Below, piece after piece: positions 44,883-54,489 of a stretch of DNA of 64,000 nucleotides (its first letter is position 1; each line of letters opens with the position of its first letter). The notes below the pieces were generated by a model that was given only the letters and a program-made list of their open reading frames with translations, ran no database searches and was not told where the DNA came from. A program made the translations under genes and the position numbers. The DNA comes from Verrucomicrobiota bacterium (GTDB lineage Bacteria; Verrucomicrobiota; Verrucomicrobiia; Chthoniobacterales; Chthoniobacteraceae). The stretch spans positions 1 to 64,000 of the forward strand of contig VFJQ01000058.1 in NCBI GenBank assembly GCA_009885995.1, read 5' to 3'.

Positions 44883-45935
44883 ATGAACCGCCGCCAATTC
44901 ATCCTCACCGCATCCGCCGCCGCCCTCGCCACCCCGGCCTTCGCTGCAGCGAAGAAAGAAACGCTGAACATCTTCTGCTGGTCGGAATACATCCCGCAGT
45001 CGGTCATCGATCAGTTCGCCAAGGCGAACAACGTGAAGGTCAACGTGGAGAACTACGCCTCGAACGAGGAGATGATGGCGAAGCTCCAGGCCGGTTCGTC
45101 GAAATACGACCTCATCCAGCCGTCGGAATACATCATCGAGGAGATGGTCAAGGACGGAAAGCTCGAGACGATCGACCTCGCGAACATTCCGAACTTCAAG
45201 AACCTCGACCCGAAGTTCACGAAGATGCCGCACGACCCGGAGAACAAATACTCGGTGACGTGGATGGCGGGGAACGTCGGCATCTGCGTCAATAAGGCGA
45301 AGGTGAAGGACCCGATCAAGACCTACGCCGACGTGTTTCAGGACAAGTTCAAGAAACGCATCGTCGTGCTCGATGACAATCGCGAGATGGTCTCGTGGGC
45401 GCTCGCGTCGCTCGGGATCGGAATCAACGACATCACCAAGGAGAACCTCGAGAAGGCGAAGGGCGTGCTCGCGAAGTGGCTCCCGCTCGTGAAGCTGTAT
45501 GATAGCGACAGCCCGAAGACCGCGCTGCTCAACGGCGACTGCGATCTCGGCATCATCTGGAACGGCGAAGGCGCGAAGATCCTGCAGGAGATGAAGAAGT
45601 CGAAGAAGCGGAAGCTGGACTTCGAATACGTCCTGCCGACGGAAGGCGCGCACATGTTCATCGATAGCCTCGCCGTGCCGAAGGGCGCGAAGAACAAGGC
45701 GGTCGCCGAGAAGTTCATCAACTACATCCTCGAGCCGAAGGTGAGCGTCGCGGTGTATGACGAATTTCCCTACACGCTGGCGAATGCCGAGGGCTGCAAG
45801 CTCCTCAAGCCCGATCAACTCGCCAACAACGCGAGCTTTCCCGTCGGAGACCCGAAGCTCGACACCTTCAAGATGATCTCGCCCGACATGGCCGGGGCCA
45901 TCGACAAAGTCGTCACCGACTTGAAGAACAAGTAG
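44883..45935 (+). CDS. potD: polyamine-type ABC transporter substrate-binding protein PotD
   Basis: The 350-residue periplasmic protein has a Tat-like leader (MNRRQFILTASAAALATPAFA). It then shows the PotD/PotF fold, starting LNIFCWSEYIPQSVIDQFAK and including SSKYDLIQPSEYIIEEM, NKYSVTWMAGNVGICVNK and NGDCDLGIIWNGEGAKI. It is expected to bind a polyamine or a similar cation and deliver it to PotB-PotC. The aromatic and acidic ligand positions cannot be assigned safely by eye. It lies between potC and potB with short gaps, within one operon. Confidence 0.9.
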   Translation: MNRRQFILTASAAALATPAFAAAKKETLNIFCWSEYIPQSVIDQFAKANNVKVNVENYASNEEMMAKLQAGSSKYDLIQPSEYIIEEMVKDGKLETIDLANIPNFKNLDPKFTKMPHDPENKYSVTWMAGNVGICVNKAKVKDPIKTYADVFQDKFKKRIVVLDDNREMVSWALASLGIGINDITKENLEKAKGVLAKWLPLVKLYDSDSPKTALLNGDCDLGIIWNGEGAKILQEMKKSKKRKLDFEYVLPTEGAHMFIDSLAVPKGAKNKAVAEKFINYILEPKVSVAVYDEFPYTLANAEGCKLLKPDQLANNASFPVGDPKLDTFKMISPDMAGAIDKVVTDLKNK

Positions 45936-45945
45936 CTTCGCCGCG

Positions 45946-47031
45946 ATGCAGGCGGCCATCTCCACCGCGGCACAAGTCAAAGGCCCGCAGCGCCGGCCCG
46001 GCTGGACCGGCTGGCTGCTGATGGCGCCGATGCTCCTGTGGTTGCTCGCATTCGTCGTCGTGCCGACGGCGATCCTCTTCGTCTATAGCTTCTGCGAGCG
46101 CGGCACGCCGGTGGAGTGGAAGTTCACGTGGGAAAACTACGCGCGCGTTTTCGGCGGCACGGAGCTGTGGCCGCTGCTCAAGTGCGTGCTCGAAGCGGCG
46201 GGCGTCACCGCGGTCGCAGTGCTCGTCGATTGGTTCCGCTCGCCGTCGCGGATGCGCGAGGAGCGCGCCGAGTCGGCGAAGCGCGTGGGAACCGCGATCT
46301 TCGTCACCGTGCTGCTATGGATCGTATGGACAGATTTGAGCAACGTCTTCACCGGCACCTATGTGCGCATCTTCGTGCGCTCGTTGTATTACGCAGGTTT
46401 CACCACTCTCGCGTGCGCTGCGGTCGGTTATCCGGTCGCGTATTGCATCGGCAAGGCGAGCGACCGCTGGCGCAACCTGCTGCTCATGCTCGTCATGATC
46501 CCGTTCTGGACGAGCTTCCTCATCCGCACCTACGCGTGGATCACGATCCTGAACGAGAACGGATTGATGAACGCCTTCCTCCAGTCTGCGCGCATCACGC
46601 AGGAGCCGATCTCGATGCTCTATACGCCCGGCGCCGTCGTGCTTGGGCTCGTCTATAGCTATCTACCGTTCATGATCCTGCCGATCTACGGCAGTGTGGA
46701 AAAGCTGGATAACTCGCTGGTCGAGGCCGCCTTCGATCTCGGCGCGAGCCCGGTGCGCGCGTGGCAGACCGTCATCCTCCCGCTCACGCAACCCGGTATC
46801 ATCGCGGGCGTGTTGCTCGTCTTCATCCCGGCCATCGGAATGTTTGCGATCACCGACCTCATGGGCGGCAAGACCGTCCCGATGATCGGCAACGTGATTC
46901 AAAACCAAATCTCCGGCCAGGCGCGCGACTGGCCCTTTGGCGCCGCGCTTGGGATGACGCTGCTCGCCATGTTCGCCGCCGCGTTCTGGTTCACCACGCG
47001 CAAGCAGGGCGATGACGCGGTGATGGGTTAA
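45946..47031 (+). CDS. potB: spermidine/putrescine-type ABC transporter permease PotB with extra membrane insert
   Basis: The 361-residue product has PotB features: [67 protein letters not shown] and the EAA loop [21 protein letters not shown]. The usual length is near 280. The difference is a roughly 65-residue insert at residues 73-137 between the first periplasmic motif and TM2. It contains two hydrophobic stretches ([17 protein letters not shown] and [15 protein letters not shown]) and a charged loop ([19 protein letters not shown]). The stop overlaps the convergent symporter gene's stop, at 47028-47031. No ATPase gene is adjacent. Confidence 0.88.
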   Translation: MQAAISTAAQVKGPQRRPGWTGWLLMAPMLLWLLAFVVVPTAILFVYSFCERGTPVEWKFTWENYARVFGGTELWPLLKCVLEAAGVTAVAVLVDWFRSPSRMREERAESAKRVGTAIFVTVLLWIVWTDLSNVFTGTYVRIFVRSLYYAGFTTLACAAVGYPVAYCIGKASDRWRNLLLMLVMIPFWTSFLIRTYAWITILNENGLMNAFLQSARITQEPISMLYTPGAVVLGLVYSYLPFMILPIYGSVEKLDNSLVEAAFDLGASPVRAWQTVILPLTQPGIIAGVLLVFIPAIGMFAITDLMGGKTVPMIGNVIQNQISGQARDWPFGAALGMTLLAMFAAAFWFTTRKQGDDAVMG

Positions 47032-48368
47032 TCGACCGGCGCTGCCTCGCCGACGACTGGCCGCTCGGCGATCGAAGGCGGACCCGCGGCGAGTTGCGCA
47101 CGCAGATGCTCGGGCGTCACCTCGCCCTCCCACCGACTCACCACCACCGTCGCCACGCCGTTGCCGATGAGGTTCGTGATCGCCCGGCATTCGCTCATGA
47201 ACCGATCGATTCCCACGAGCAGCGCGAGGCTTTCGATTGGGATGCCGGGCACGACGGCGAGCGTGGCCGCGCGCGTGATGAACCCCGCGCCCGTCACGCC
47301 GCTCGCGCCTTTCGAGCTGATCATCGCGACGAGCAGAAGTGAAAGCTGATGCTTGAGATCGAGCGGCGTGTTTGTCGCCTGCGCGAGGAAAAGGGCGGCC
47401 ATCGTCATGTAGATGTTCGTGCCGTCGAGGTTGAAGCTGTAACCCGTCGGGATCACGAGGCCGACCGTGCCCGGCGCGCAGCCGAGCCGCTGCATTTTCT
47501 GGATCATCCCCGGCAGCGCCGTCTCGCTCGAGCTGGTCCCGAGCACGAGCAGGATCTCTTCTTTGATGTAAGCGAGGTAGCGAAAGATCGAGAAGCCCGC
47601 GACGCGCGCGATCAGCCCGAGCACGACGCAGACGAAGAATCCGGCAGTGAGATAGAATCCGCCCATGAGCTTGAGCAGATTGCCGAGCGAGCCGAGCCCA
47701 TATGCGCCCACGGTGAAGGCCATCGCACCGAACGCCCCGATCGGCGCTACCTTCACCACGAAAGCCATGATCCCGAAGAAAAGCTGCCCAGCCGTCTCGA
47801 TCGCGTGGATCACGCGAGGGGCACGATCGCCGAGCGCCTTGAGCGCGAACGCCGTGAGGATCGCGAGGAGCAGGACTTGCAGCAGGTCGCCCTTGGCGAA
47901 GGCGTCGAAGAAACTCGTCGGGATGATGTTGAGCAGAAACTCCGTGGTGCTCAGTGAATGCGCCTTCTCCGCGTAGGCCTTGCCGATCTGCGGATCGAGC
48001 GTCGCCACGTCCACGTTGAAGCCTTCGCCGGGCTTGAGCACGTTCACGACGACGAGCCCGATCACGAGCGCGATCGTCGAGACGATCTCGAAATAGAGCA
48101 GCGTCTTCCCGCCGACGCGTCCGAGCTTCTTGAGATCCGACATCGACGCGAGCCCGTGGACCACGGTGCAAAAGACGATCGGCGCGATGATCATCTTGAT
48201 CAGCCGGATGAACCCATCCGCGAGCGGCTTGAGAGACGAGGCCTGCCAGTCTTTCGGATTGGGTGTATCGGGAAAGAAATGCCCGATGACGATGCCGAGC
48301 GCGACGGCGATGAGCACCTGCACGTAGAGGATTCGATACCACGGCGTGCGTGGCGGAGCGGACTGCAT
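47028..48368 (-). CDS. dicarboxylate/amino-acid:cation symporter (DAACS family)
   Basis: The 446-residue membrane protein begins at ATG 48368 ([20 protein letters not shown]). It contains the family signatures [39 protein letters not shown] (serine-rich hairpin), [22 protein letters not shown] and a late [20 protein letters not shown] motif with conserved Asn and Arg. DctA/GltP relatives couple uptake of C4-dicarboxylates, glutamate or aspartate to protons or sodium. An insert of about 40 residues ([20 protein letters not shown]...) follows TM3. Which acid it carries is not decidable here. The open frame upstream of 48368 is antisense to the lipoprotein gene and is not coding. Confidence 0.9.
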   Translation of the reverse strand: MQSAPPRTPWYRILYVQVLIAVALGIVIGHFFPDTPNPKDWQASSLKPLADGFIRLIKMIIAPIVFCTVVHGLASMSDLKKLGRVGGKTLLYFEIVSTIALVIGLVVVNVLKPGEGFNVDVATLDPQIGKAYAEKAHSLSTTEFLLNIIPTSFFDAFAKGDLLQVLLLAILTAFALKALGDRAPRVIHAIETAGQLFFGIMAFVVKVAPIGAFGAMAFTVGAYGLGSLGNLLKLMGGFYLTAGFFVCVVLGLIARVAGFSIFRYLAYIKEEILLVLGTSSSETALPGMIQKMQRLGCAPGTVGLVIPTGYSFNLDGTNIYMTMAALFLAQATNTPLDLKHQLSLLLVAMISSKGASGVTGAGFITRAATLAVVPGIPIESLALLVGIDRFMSECRAITNLIGNGVATVVVSRWEGEVTPEHLRAQLAAGPPSIAERPVVGEAAPVD

Positions 48369-48467
48369 CGGCTTGGAATCGCAACAAACTGGCACCCGCG
48401 GCAAGCTTCTCTCACGCGGAGGAGGAATCCCCGCTGGAAAAACTCGCCGATCTGGGCATATTCGCCC

Positions 48468-49088
48468 ATGCCACGCATCGCCTGCCGCCTCACCCCGCTC
48501 GCGCTGGCGCTCCTCCTCGGAGCCTGCGCATCGCGTCCTCTGCCGAAATACGAAAAGCCGCTCGCCCGCGCGCGTATCCAGCAAGTGCGCACCACCGCTT
48601 ACACGCACAGCGAGGCCGATCATATCGAATACGGACGCAAGAATGCGCTCGGCATGAGGCTCAACGACACGGGCGTGCGCAGTGCCGCGGCGGACTGGTC
48701 GCGCTGGCCGGCGGGCAGCGTCTTCCTCATCGTCGAGACGGGCGAGACTTATCAGGTCGATGACTATGGCTGGGCGCTCTCCGGCACGAACACCATCGAC
48801 CTCTACAAGCCCAGCCGCGCCGCGATGAACGCCTGGGGTGTGAAGCGCGTGACCATCGAAAACATCCTCTGGGGCGACGTGGACAAGAGCCTCGCCATCC
48901 TGCGCGGACGGTCGAAATACAAGCATGTGCGCCGGATGATCGACCAGATCGAGGATCGCTATGCTGCGCTGAAAAAGCCGCTCGATGAGCCGATGGCCGC
49001 TCAAGCCGTGGCCGTGAAACCGCTCGCCGCTGCGCGGAGCACGCCGCGATCCGGCGTCTCCCTCACGCCCTTCCAGTCCGCTCGCTAA
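48468..49088 (+). CDS. 3D-domain lipoprotein
   Basis: The 206-residue product has a lipoprotein signal ([15 protein letters not shown], Cys about residue 20). A 3D (Asp-Asp-Asp) domain follows: [37 protein letters not shown], and [19 protein letters not shown] with the acidic residues. The 3D domain is the barrel of MltA-type lytic transglycosylases and of small cell-wall proteins. A role at the peptidoglycan is plausible but unproven. The C-terminal helical tail ([31 protein letters not shown]) is extra. It is divergent from the symporter gene. A perfect 14-bp palindrome GTAGCCGCGGCTAC follows at 49093-49106. Confidence 0.8.
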   Translation: MPRIACRLTPLALALLLGACASRPLPKYEKPLARARIQQVRTTAYTHSEADHIEYGRKNALGMRLNDTGVRSAAADWSRWPAGSVFLIVETGETYQVDDYGWALSGTNTIDLYKPSRAAMNAWGVKRVTIENILWGDVDKSLAILRGRSKYKHVRRMIDQIEDRYAALKKPLDEPMAAQAVAVKPLAAARSTPRSGVSLTPFQSAR

Positions 49089-49330
49089 AATTGTAGCCGC
49101 GGCTACGCGTAGCGCGTTCTCATGCTCTCCCGAGAGCCGAGAGATTTCGAGATATTATATTTGACCGTGCCGCGGCGGTTGTTCAGAACCCCGTCCCTTC
49201 TCCTGTCGGATGAAAGTGAACCACGCACCCTCCACCAATAGCGGCGCCGCTCGGCTGAGCGACGAAGGCCGGTCGTTTTCTCATGTGGTCGCGCTAATCT
49301 GCCGCGCAAACCTTTTCCGTCGCCCCGCCA

Positions 49331-49960
49331 ATGCCCGCGCCTGAGCCTCTGCGATGGGACATGACCCTGCCGAACGGCGAGCCGCTCCGCTGGGACATGG
49401 GCTCGGAATACACATGGGACGGCAACGTCCCGGCCAGCGCCTATCCCTCACCCACACCATCCATGCCCACACAACAAAACGACATCGACATCACCATCAC
49501 CGCCGAAAAAGAGGCGATCATCATGACCAAGGCCGACGAACTGCGCGCCGCCATCCTCGAATGGGCCATCATGCTCGACGATGAGACGCGCAACCGTTAC
49601 TTCAAGCTCGGAGACGAGCGGCTGCCGTTCGATGAAAAGTGCGACGACTACATGCACCAGCGCGCGGACTTGCAGGCGCCGACCGTGAACCTCGCCGCCT
49701 ACGACAAGGACGGCGCAGCCATCGAAGCCGTTAAACGCATCCGCGCGAAAGTCGCGACGATCGACCGTCCGCTCCAGGACACGCAGATCGTGCTCGGTGC
49801 GGATCGTCTCGATGCCGACCTCGCCTTCTACAACTACCTCGAATTTCTCGCCGTCCGCACCGGCAACGCCGACGCCGCCGAGGTCCGCGCCGATCTCAAG
49901 AGTGTTTACCCCGGTCGCGGTCGCTCCACGCCCCCGCCCGCCGCTGGCCCGACCCCGTAG
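49331..49960 (+). CDS. hypothetical protein with duplicated EPLRWDM motif
   Basis: The 209-residue product is not one I can name. It opens with two EPLRWDM repeats around TLPNG, then TWDGNVPASAYP and a Pro-rich linker. A helical domain follows (residues 60-200: KEAIIMTKADELRAAILEWA, RYFKLGDERLPFDEKCDDYM, TIDRPLQDTQIVLGADRLDADL), ending in a Pro-rich tail. No signal peptide, metal site or catalytic motif is seen. The 242 bases before it contain the AT-rich stretch GATATTATATTTGACC near 49151, the best promoter-like sequence in this area. It may belong to the same gene family context as the fibronectin/collagen-like relics at 36 kb, but that is a guess. Confidence 0.6.
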   Translation: MPAPEPLRWDMTLPNGEPLRWDMGSEYTWDGNVPASAYPSPTPSMPTQQNDIDITITAEKEAIIMTKADELRAAILEWAIMLDDETRNRYFKLGDERLPFDEKCDDYMHQRADLQAPTVNLAAYDKDGAAIEAVKRIRAKVATIDRPLQDTQIVLGADRLDADLAFYNYLEFLAVRTGNADAAEVRADLKSVYPGRGRSTPPPAAGPTP

Positions 49961-49966
49961 GGAAAA

Positions 49967-50094
49967 GATCGAAAACCGGTCATCCTTGATTGCCCGAGGC
50001 ATCAAACTTGACCGAAAAACGATCATTCCTGATCGAAAATGGGTCATCCTTGATCCTCTGAGGCATCACCGTTGATCGAAATGCGACCAACCAT
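49967..50094. repeat. two tandem copies of a 64-nt repeat with an internal half-repeat
   Basis: Copies at 49967-50030 and 50031-50094 share GATCGAAAA, GGTCATCCTTGAT and GAGGCATCA in the same order. Within each copy a shorter GACCGAAA/GATCGAAA unit recurs, so units of 43 and 21 nt alternate. An inverted GATCAAGGATGAC lies at 50169-50181. The rest of 49961-50302 holds no gene that I can support. A GCGCC/GGCGC hairpin near 50270-50283 could end transcription of the beta-helix gene. Confidence 0.65.
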
Positions 50095-50302
50095 GAACCC
50101 GCCGGGGTCACGCCTGAACCACCGCCGATCAGGGCTGATCGTTTTCAGATGATCGATGCCCGTTTCTGGATCAAGGATGACGGCATTTCGTTCCTTGCGA
50201 CTTCTGTGGGAACACGGAAGAAAAGCAGCCGAACTCCTCGCTCGGTTGCTCGCCGAAGTGAAAAAGCGCCCTCCAGGCGCCGCGACCTCGAAGCGGCATC
50301 AT

Positions 50303-53233
50303 TTACGGCACCAACGGAATTTCCTGAAGGGAAAGCAGGCGCTGGTAGAGGATCACATCGTCGATGCGGCCAACCCAATTCTGCGAGCCGCCGTTCACAT
50401 TGCGCCCGATGTTCAATTTTTCCGTGGTGCCGAGATCGAGGTTGCGCCAATCGGAGATGTTGAGCGCGCTGGCTTTCACGCCATTCACATAGAGCGTCAG
50501 GTAGCCGCTGCGGCTGATATTCACCGCGAAGTGACTCCAAGTATTCTGGCCGGAGTGGCTGGCGCTGACAAATCGGCGCTGGGTGCCGTTGCAAATGGCG
50601 ACTGTGATGGTGGTTGGCCCGGTCCAGATCGCATAACCCTTCGATGAGTCAGTGCCCGCGCCCTTGGAGAGGACGCGCAAGTTGCCGGCGCTGTTTGGCT
50701 GGCCATTCGGCAGGAGTGCGTCGCTGAAAAACCACCCCGCGATCGCGAAATCGCCCGTGCCGATATCCAGATCGGCGTGGTCGGCGACTTCGGCGTAGCC
50801 CGTGCCGTTGAGATAAAGGGAGTGGGTGCCGACGGCTTTGATCGCACTGCTGTAGCCCACATTGAACATCGTGGCTGGATGCCCGAGGCCGGAGGAGTCG
50901 TTGCCATTGGCATCGAACCCCCACCAGCCCTTCTCCCCGCCGAGCACCGCGCTCGCGAAGCCGGTGAAGGTGAATCTCACCGCATCCGCACGCATATGCT
51001 TGTTATCACTGGCGTTGGCCGAAAGACGAACGATGCCAGTGCCGGAAGGCCGGCCTGATAGGAAGGGAAAGGTGCCCAAGGAGGTCCAGCCGCCCGCGCC
51101 GGTTTGTTGATTGACGGTAGCGGTGGCGGTTCCGGTCTGGTGAGTGATGGTGTAAGGAGCGGCGGCGGTGGCGCCGAGATCGTTGCCCATCTTCCACGCG
51201 GAAACTTCATAATACCCCTTGAGTGGAAGCGTCGGACGCCATTCCACGTATTGCGAACCCGTGCCGGGGTTGAAAAAGCGCCCATCGCCCCGGTAAAGGC
51301 CGCCGATCGCCGAATCCGCGACGCTAACCCCCGTCTCCGTGTAGTCCGCCGTGTGGTCGTCCGAGACGACCACCTCACGCGGATCATAGGCTTCCGGGAA
51401 ATCCGCTTTTAGGCCGATGCGGGCGTAGGCCATCAAGCTGTCGTTGAAAGTCCCGCTCCAGGAGACGTTGGTGAGCGTCTGGGTGGGATTGCCGTTGGTC
51501 CGAAACGGGCCGTCATGAGGGCTGCTGGGATCGTCCTGCGTGTCGCTGACCTTGATGTCGGTGAAGCGCTGATAGAGGCACGAATTGGGATGATCGAGAA
51601 AGATGCCGTTGGGGACATAGTCCTTCATCGAAGGGTGCGCGTAGGCTCCCGAAATGAGGAGTTGCTGCCAGTCGTTGATCTTGTCGGCCCCGCTGGGATC
51701 GCCGCTGCCATTGCAGTGCGCAGCGTGAACGATGGCCCCGTCGCCGCTGTCGCTCGTGCAATCGGTGGCGCGGATATACTTGAAGACGTTGCCCGTGGCG
51801 AAGTGCTTCCCGTCATCCTCCAGCCCCGGTCCGCGCTGAGTGCTCCAGTGGCCGCGCAGAGTAATGGCGTAACGCGGACTGCCGGAGATTTCGCAGTGGG
51901 ATACCTCGCAATCTCTCGTGTTCCAGAGCGCGACTCCGGCCGTATAGACGGCGTTCGTGTAGGCTTCGCCGATGCTCTCGACCTTGCAGTTGGAGATGAC
52001 ATGGCGCTCGCTCCGGTCGCTGGGATAGGTGGCGCGTGGCAAGGTGTTTTGCACGAAGATGGCGCTGTGTGCGGTATGCTGAATCGAGCACCCGTAGATG
52101 AGATTGTCGGCATTCGCGTCCCACATTCGAATGGCATACCAGCCCACTTGGGAGAACTGGCAATCCAGCACCTCGATGTGATCGGTCGATTGCAGTTGGA
52201 GGGTGGCAGCGTTGCTCGCCGACGCGCTCGCATAGGCGAACTGGAACCCCTCAAACTTCAAATGGTGGGCGTGGGTGCCCGGCGCACTGCCTATTACTGA
52301 GATCAAGCGGGGGAGCAGCGGCACCCGGATGTCGATGCCCGCGGCATTCGGATTCCCGTTTCGGGGGCTGTAGTAAAGCCAGCCGGTGCTGCTCGAGTAA
52401 AAGAATTCGCCGGCGACATCCAGAAATTCGTAGATGCCCTGCACAAGGTAGCGATCATTGCTCTGCGGCGGCGAAGCGGCGAACGGCGCCATAAAGATTT
52501 TGCGGTTGACGGTATCCACGGAATTGAACTGAACGTCAATTATGCCCCAGTCGGGGAGGCCGCCATAACCCCACCACAGCACCTTGGCGGCGGTGGTGAA
52601 GCTCGCTGGCCAGGTGAAGTCGCCGGCATTGTATTGAATCCAATCCTGATTCGAGGGCGTGGTGATGTTGCCTCCGGCGGCGGAAACCTTGTAAGGGGCG
52701 CACGACTCGGGGTAGCGGGCGTCGAAGACATAATTCGGTGAACGGGCCGCTCGGGAGCGCACGTCATTCTCGAAGATCGTGTCAATCGCCTTACCAGTGC
52801 CGACGGAAATCTTCCAGATGTTCGGGCTCGTGGAGACCTGCGTCCAGCCGTTCAGATCGCTGCACCCGACGAGCCTTGCCGTGCCCGGGCCAGAAGCCGC
52901 CCGATAGACCACCGAGTAGCCATTGCTCCCCGAGTCGTCAGGCCCAAAGGCCACCGCCGTGGTCAAAATCGGATACTCGCCGCTGGTGAAGTTCACCACG
53001 ATATTCGCCGCCATATTGTCGTTGAGGTTATTGAGGCGGATGAAGTCGCGGGCTTTGGCCATGGTTTGCCATGGATACTGCGCTGTTCCGGAACCCGTCG
53101 TGTCGTTGCCGCTGGGAGACACCCAGTATTCGAGCGCAGATGCGGCGCCGCCGGCGCGACTGATGAGGACGACGAGTGCGGCAGCGATGAGACGGCGGGC
53201 GATCTGCCGCAGGGTGTTTGTTTTGGTATTCAT
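50303..53233 (-). CDS. secreted right-handed beta-helix protein with golvesin-like and LamG domains
   Basis: The 976-residue product starts at ATG 53233 with a signal peptide (RRLIAAALVVLISRAGGAASA). A pectate-lyase-like beta-helix module begins with LEYWVSPSGNDTTGSGTAQYPW and continues through coil turns such as HIEVLDCQFSQVGWYAIRMW and DCEVSHCEISGSPRYAITLRG. A golvesin/xanthan-lyase-type binding domain follows (YVEWRPTLPLKGYYEVSAW...HMRADAVRFTFTG). The C-terminus is a LamG/concanavalin-like domain (GWWGFDANGNDSSGLGHPAT...KLNIGRNVNGGSQNWVGRIDDVILY). It probably binds or cleaves extracellular polysaccharide. The catalytic residues of a lyase or hydrolase are not identifiable by eye. A divergent AraC-type regulator gene suggests substrate-controlled expression. 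Confidence 0.85.
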   Translation of the reverse strand: MNTKTNTLRQIARRLIAAALVVLISRAGGAASALEYWVSPSGNDTTGSGTAQYPWQTMAKARDFIRLNNLNDNMAANIVVNFTSGEYPILTTAVAFGPDDSGSNGYSVVYRAASGPGTARLVGCSDLNGWTQVSTSPNIWKISVGTGKAIDTIFENDVRSRAARSPNYVFDARYPESCAPYKVSAAGGNITTPSNQDWIQYNAGDFTWPASFTTAAKVLWWGYGGLPDWGIIDVQFNSVDTVNRKIFMAPFAASPPQSNDRYLVQGIYEFLDVAGEFFYSSSTGWLYYSPRNGNPNAAGIDIRVPLLPRLISVIGSAPGTHAHHLKFEGFQFAYASASASNAATLQLQSTDHIEVLDCQFSQVGWYAIRMWDANADNLIYGCSIQHTAHSAIFVQNTLPRATYPSDRSERHVISNCKVESIGEAYTNAVYTAGVALWNTRDCEVSHCEISGSPRYAITLRGHWSTQRGPGLEDDGKHFATGNVFKYIRATDCTSDSGDGAIVHAAHCNGSGDPSGADKINDWQQLLISGAYAHPSMKDYVPNGIFLDHPNSCLYQRFTDIKVSDTQDDPSSPHDGPFRTNGNPTQTLTNVSWSGTFNDSLMAYARIGLKADFPEAYDPREVVVSDDHTADYTETGVSVADSAIGGLYRGDGRFFNPGTGSQYVEWRPTLPLKGYYEVSAWKMGNDLGATAAAPYTITHQTGTATATVNQQTGAGGWTSLGTFPFLSGRPSGTGIVRLSANASDNKHMRADAVRFTFTGFASAVLGGEKGWWGFDANGNDSSGLGHPATMFNVGYSSAIKAVGTHSLYLNGTGYAEVADHADLDIGTGDFAIAGWFFSDALLPNGQPNSAGNLRVLSKGAGTDSSKGYAIWTGPTTITVAICNGTQRRFVSASHSGQNTWSHFAVNISRSGYLTLYVNGVKASALNISDWRNLDLGTTEKLNIGRNVNGGSQNWVGRIDDVILYQRLLSLQEIPLVP

Positions 53234-53495
53234 GTTTTGGGTCGTTTTGTTCTGGTTGGTGACGCAAGGAAACGTCGGTTCGCGGAACTGGAAAAGGCTG
53301 CCCCAGACGTGGTCTCCGGTCCTCCTTCCGCGCAGCCGATAGCGCACTCCATGATGGCGGCTGGCGTGGGCGTGAAAAAATTGCCCTGCGCTGTGGTTCT
53401 GTGGTTCTGGGGGGAACGTCGAATTGGCGCAAAGATGCTTAGGGCATCGACGTCCGTCTTGTATGGGCATGATGAATGTGTGTAAGTTCCACCAC

Positions 53496-54302
53496 ATGCC
53501 TCCATCGCGTTCCCCTGCAGGGCGTGGCGAAAATGCGAATGTCGCACCCCTGCCTCCGCCGCTGTCGCCAGCCGCCTTCCTCCGCCAGATTCATAGCCCG
53601 CCGTGGGTCCATCTCTTCGATTTCCTGCCGGACGTTTCCTTTTTCATGAAGGACCGCGCCGGTCGCTTCGTGGCGGTCAATCACCGCTTTTGTGAATACT
53701 GCGGGGTGCAATACGAACACGAAGTTCTCGGCAAGACGGATTACGATTTCTTCCCCAAGCCGCGCGCCGACGCCTATCGCGCCAGCGATGCCGAGGTGAT
53801 GAAAACGGGCCGCGCAATCGCCAACCGCACCCACCCGGCGCCGGAGCAGGAAGGCTCGCCGCATCTCGTCTGCACCACCAAGCTGCCGCTGCGCGATGCG
53901 CGGGGCCGGCTGATCGGGATCGTCGGGTTCTCGCGCCGGATCGAACAAGTGCGTTTGTCGGCGGCCAACGCGGTGCGCCTAGCCAGGGTCGTCGAACAAA
54001 TGCACCTGCATCCCGAGGCGGCGCACCCGAGCGCGGATCTCGCGCGATCAGCCGGCCTTTCCGCGGGCCAGTTCGACCGCTGCTTTCGTGCGACTTTCGG
54101 CGTCTCCGCGCACCACTATCTGCTGCGGGTGCGCGTGGAAGCGGCCTGCCGCCGGTTGGCCCAGAGCAACGATACGGTTTCCACCATCGCGCTGGAATGC
54201 GGCTTCTACGATCACGCGCACTTTGCGCATGGTTTTCGGCAGGTGATGAATACGACGCCCACCGCGTATCGCCGCACATATCAAGCGTCCCGCGCGAAAT
54301 AG
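53496..54302 (+). CDS. PAS-domain AraC-family transcriptional regulator
   Basis: The 268-residue product has a PAS domain at about 40-150 (LPDVSFFMKDRAGRFVAVNHRFCEYCG, GKTDYDFFPK, VCTTKLPLRDARGRLIGIVG). A C-terminal AraC double helix-turn-helix at about 175-262 follows (SADLARSAGLSAGQFDRCFRATFG, STIALECGFYDHAHFAHGFRQVMNTTPTAYRR). PAS-AraC regulators are common in Verrucomicrobia beside glycan-degradation genes. Several in-frame ATGs exist (53463, 53469, 53472, 53496), and 53496 is chosen as the one closest to the first domain. The 262-nt divergent region toward the beta-helix gene should hold its operator, but no clear repeat stands out. Confidence 0.87.
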   Translation: MPPSRSPAGRGENANVAPLPPPLSPAAFLRQIHSPPWVHLFDFLPDVSFFMKDRAGRFVAVNHRFCEYCGVQYEHEVLGKTDYDFFPKPRADAYRASDAEVMKTGRAIANRTHPAPEQEGSPHLVCTTKLPLRDARGRLIGIVGFSRRIEQVRLSAANAVRLARVVEQMHLHPEAAHPSADLARSAGLSAGQFDRCFRATFGVSAHHYLLRVRVEAACRRLAQSNDTVSTIALECGFYDHAHFAHGFRQVMNTTPTAYRRTYQASRAK

Positions 54303-54489
54303 CGATCAAACGGTGCATGGTTCCAGCACCGCGAACCCACGCCCCGCGCGGGTGGCCGGTCAGTGCTGTGAGGTGCTCGACGCGGCGCTGGAGATGCGCT
54401 GCAGCCGCGGCTCATCGATCCGCGCAAACCACTCAAGCCGATGGTTCGACTCGTTGACGAGGCCGGGGTAGTTCGGGCATTGCTGGGGG

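Noticed and set aside
47028-49004. Extended 658-residue start for the symporter gene
   Set aside because: The first 212 residues are antisense to the 3D-domain lipoprotein gene and have no family similarity. The family-like N-terminus begins at 48368.
50156-50647. Plus-strand frame of 163 residues near the repeat array
   Set aside because: It overlaps the 3' end of the LamG domain on the minus strand, which has clear protein similarity. The frame has no motif.
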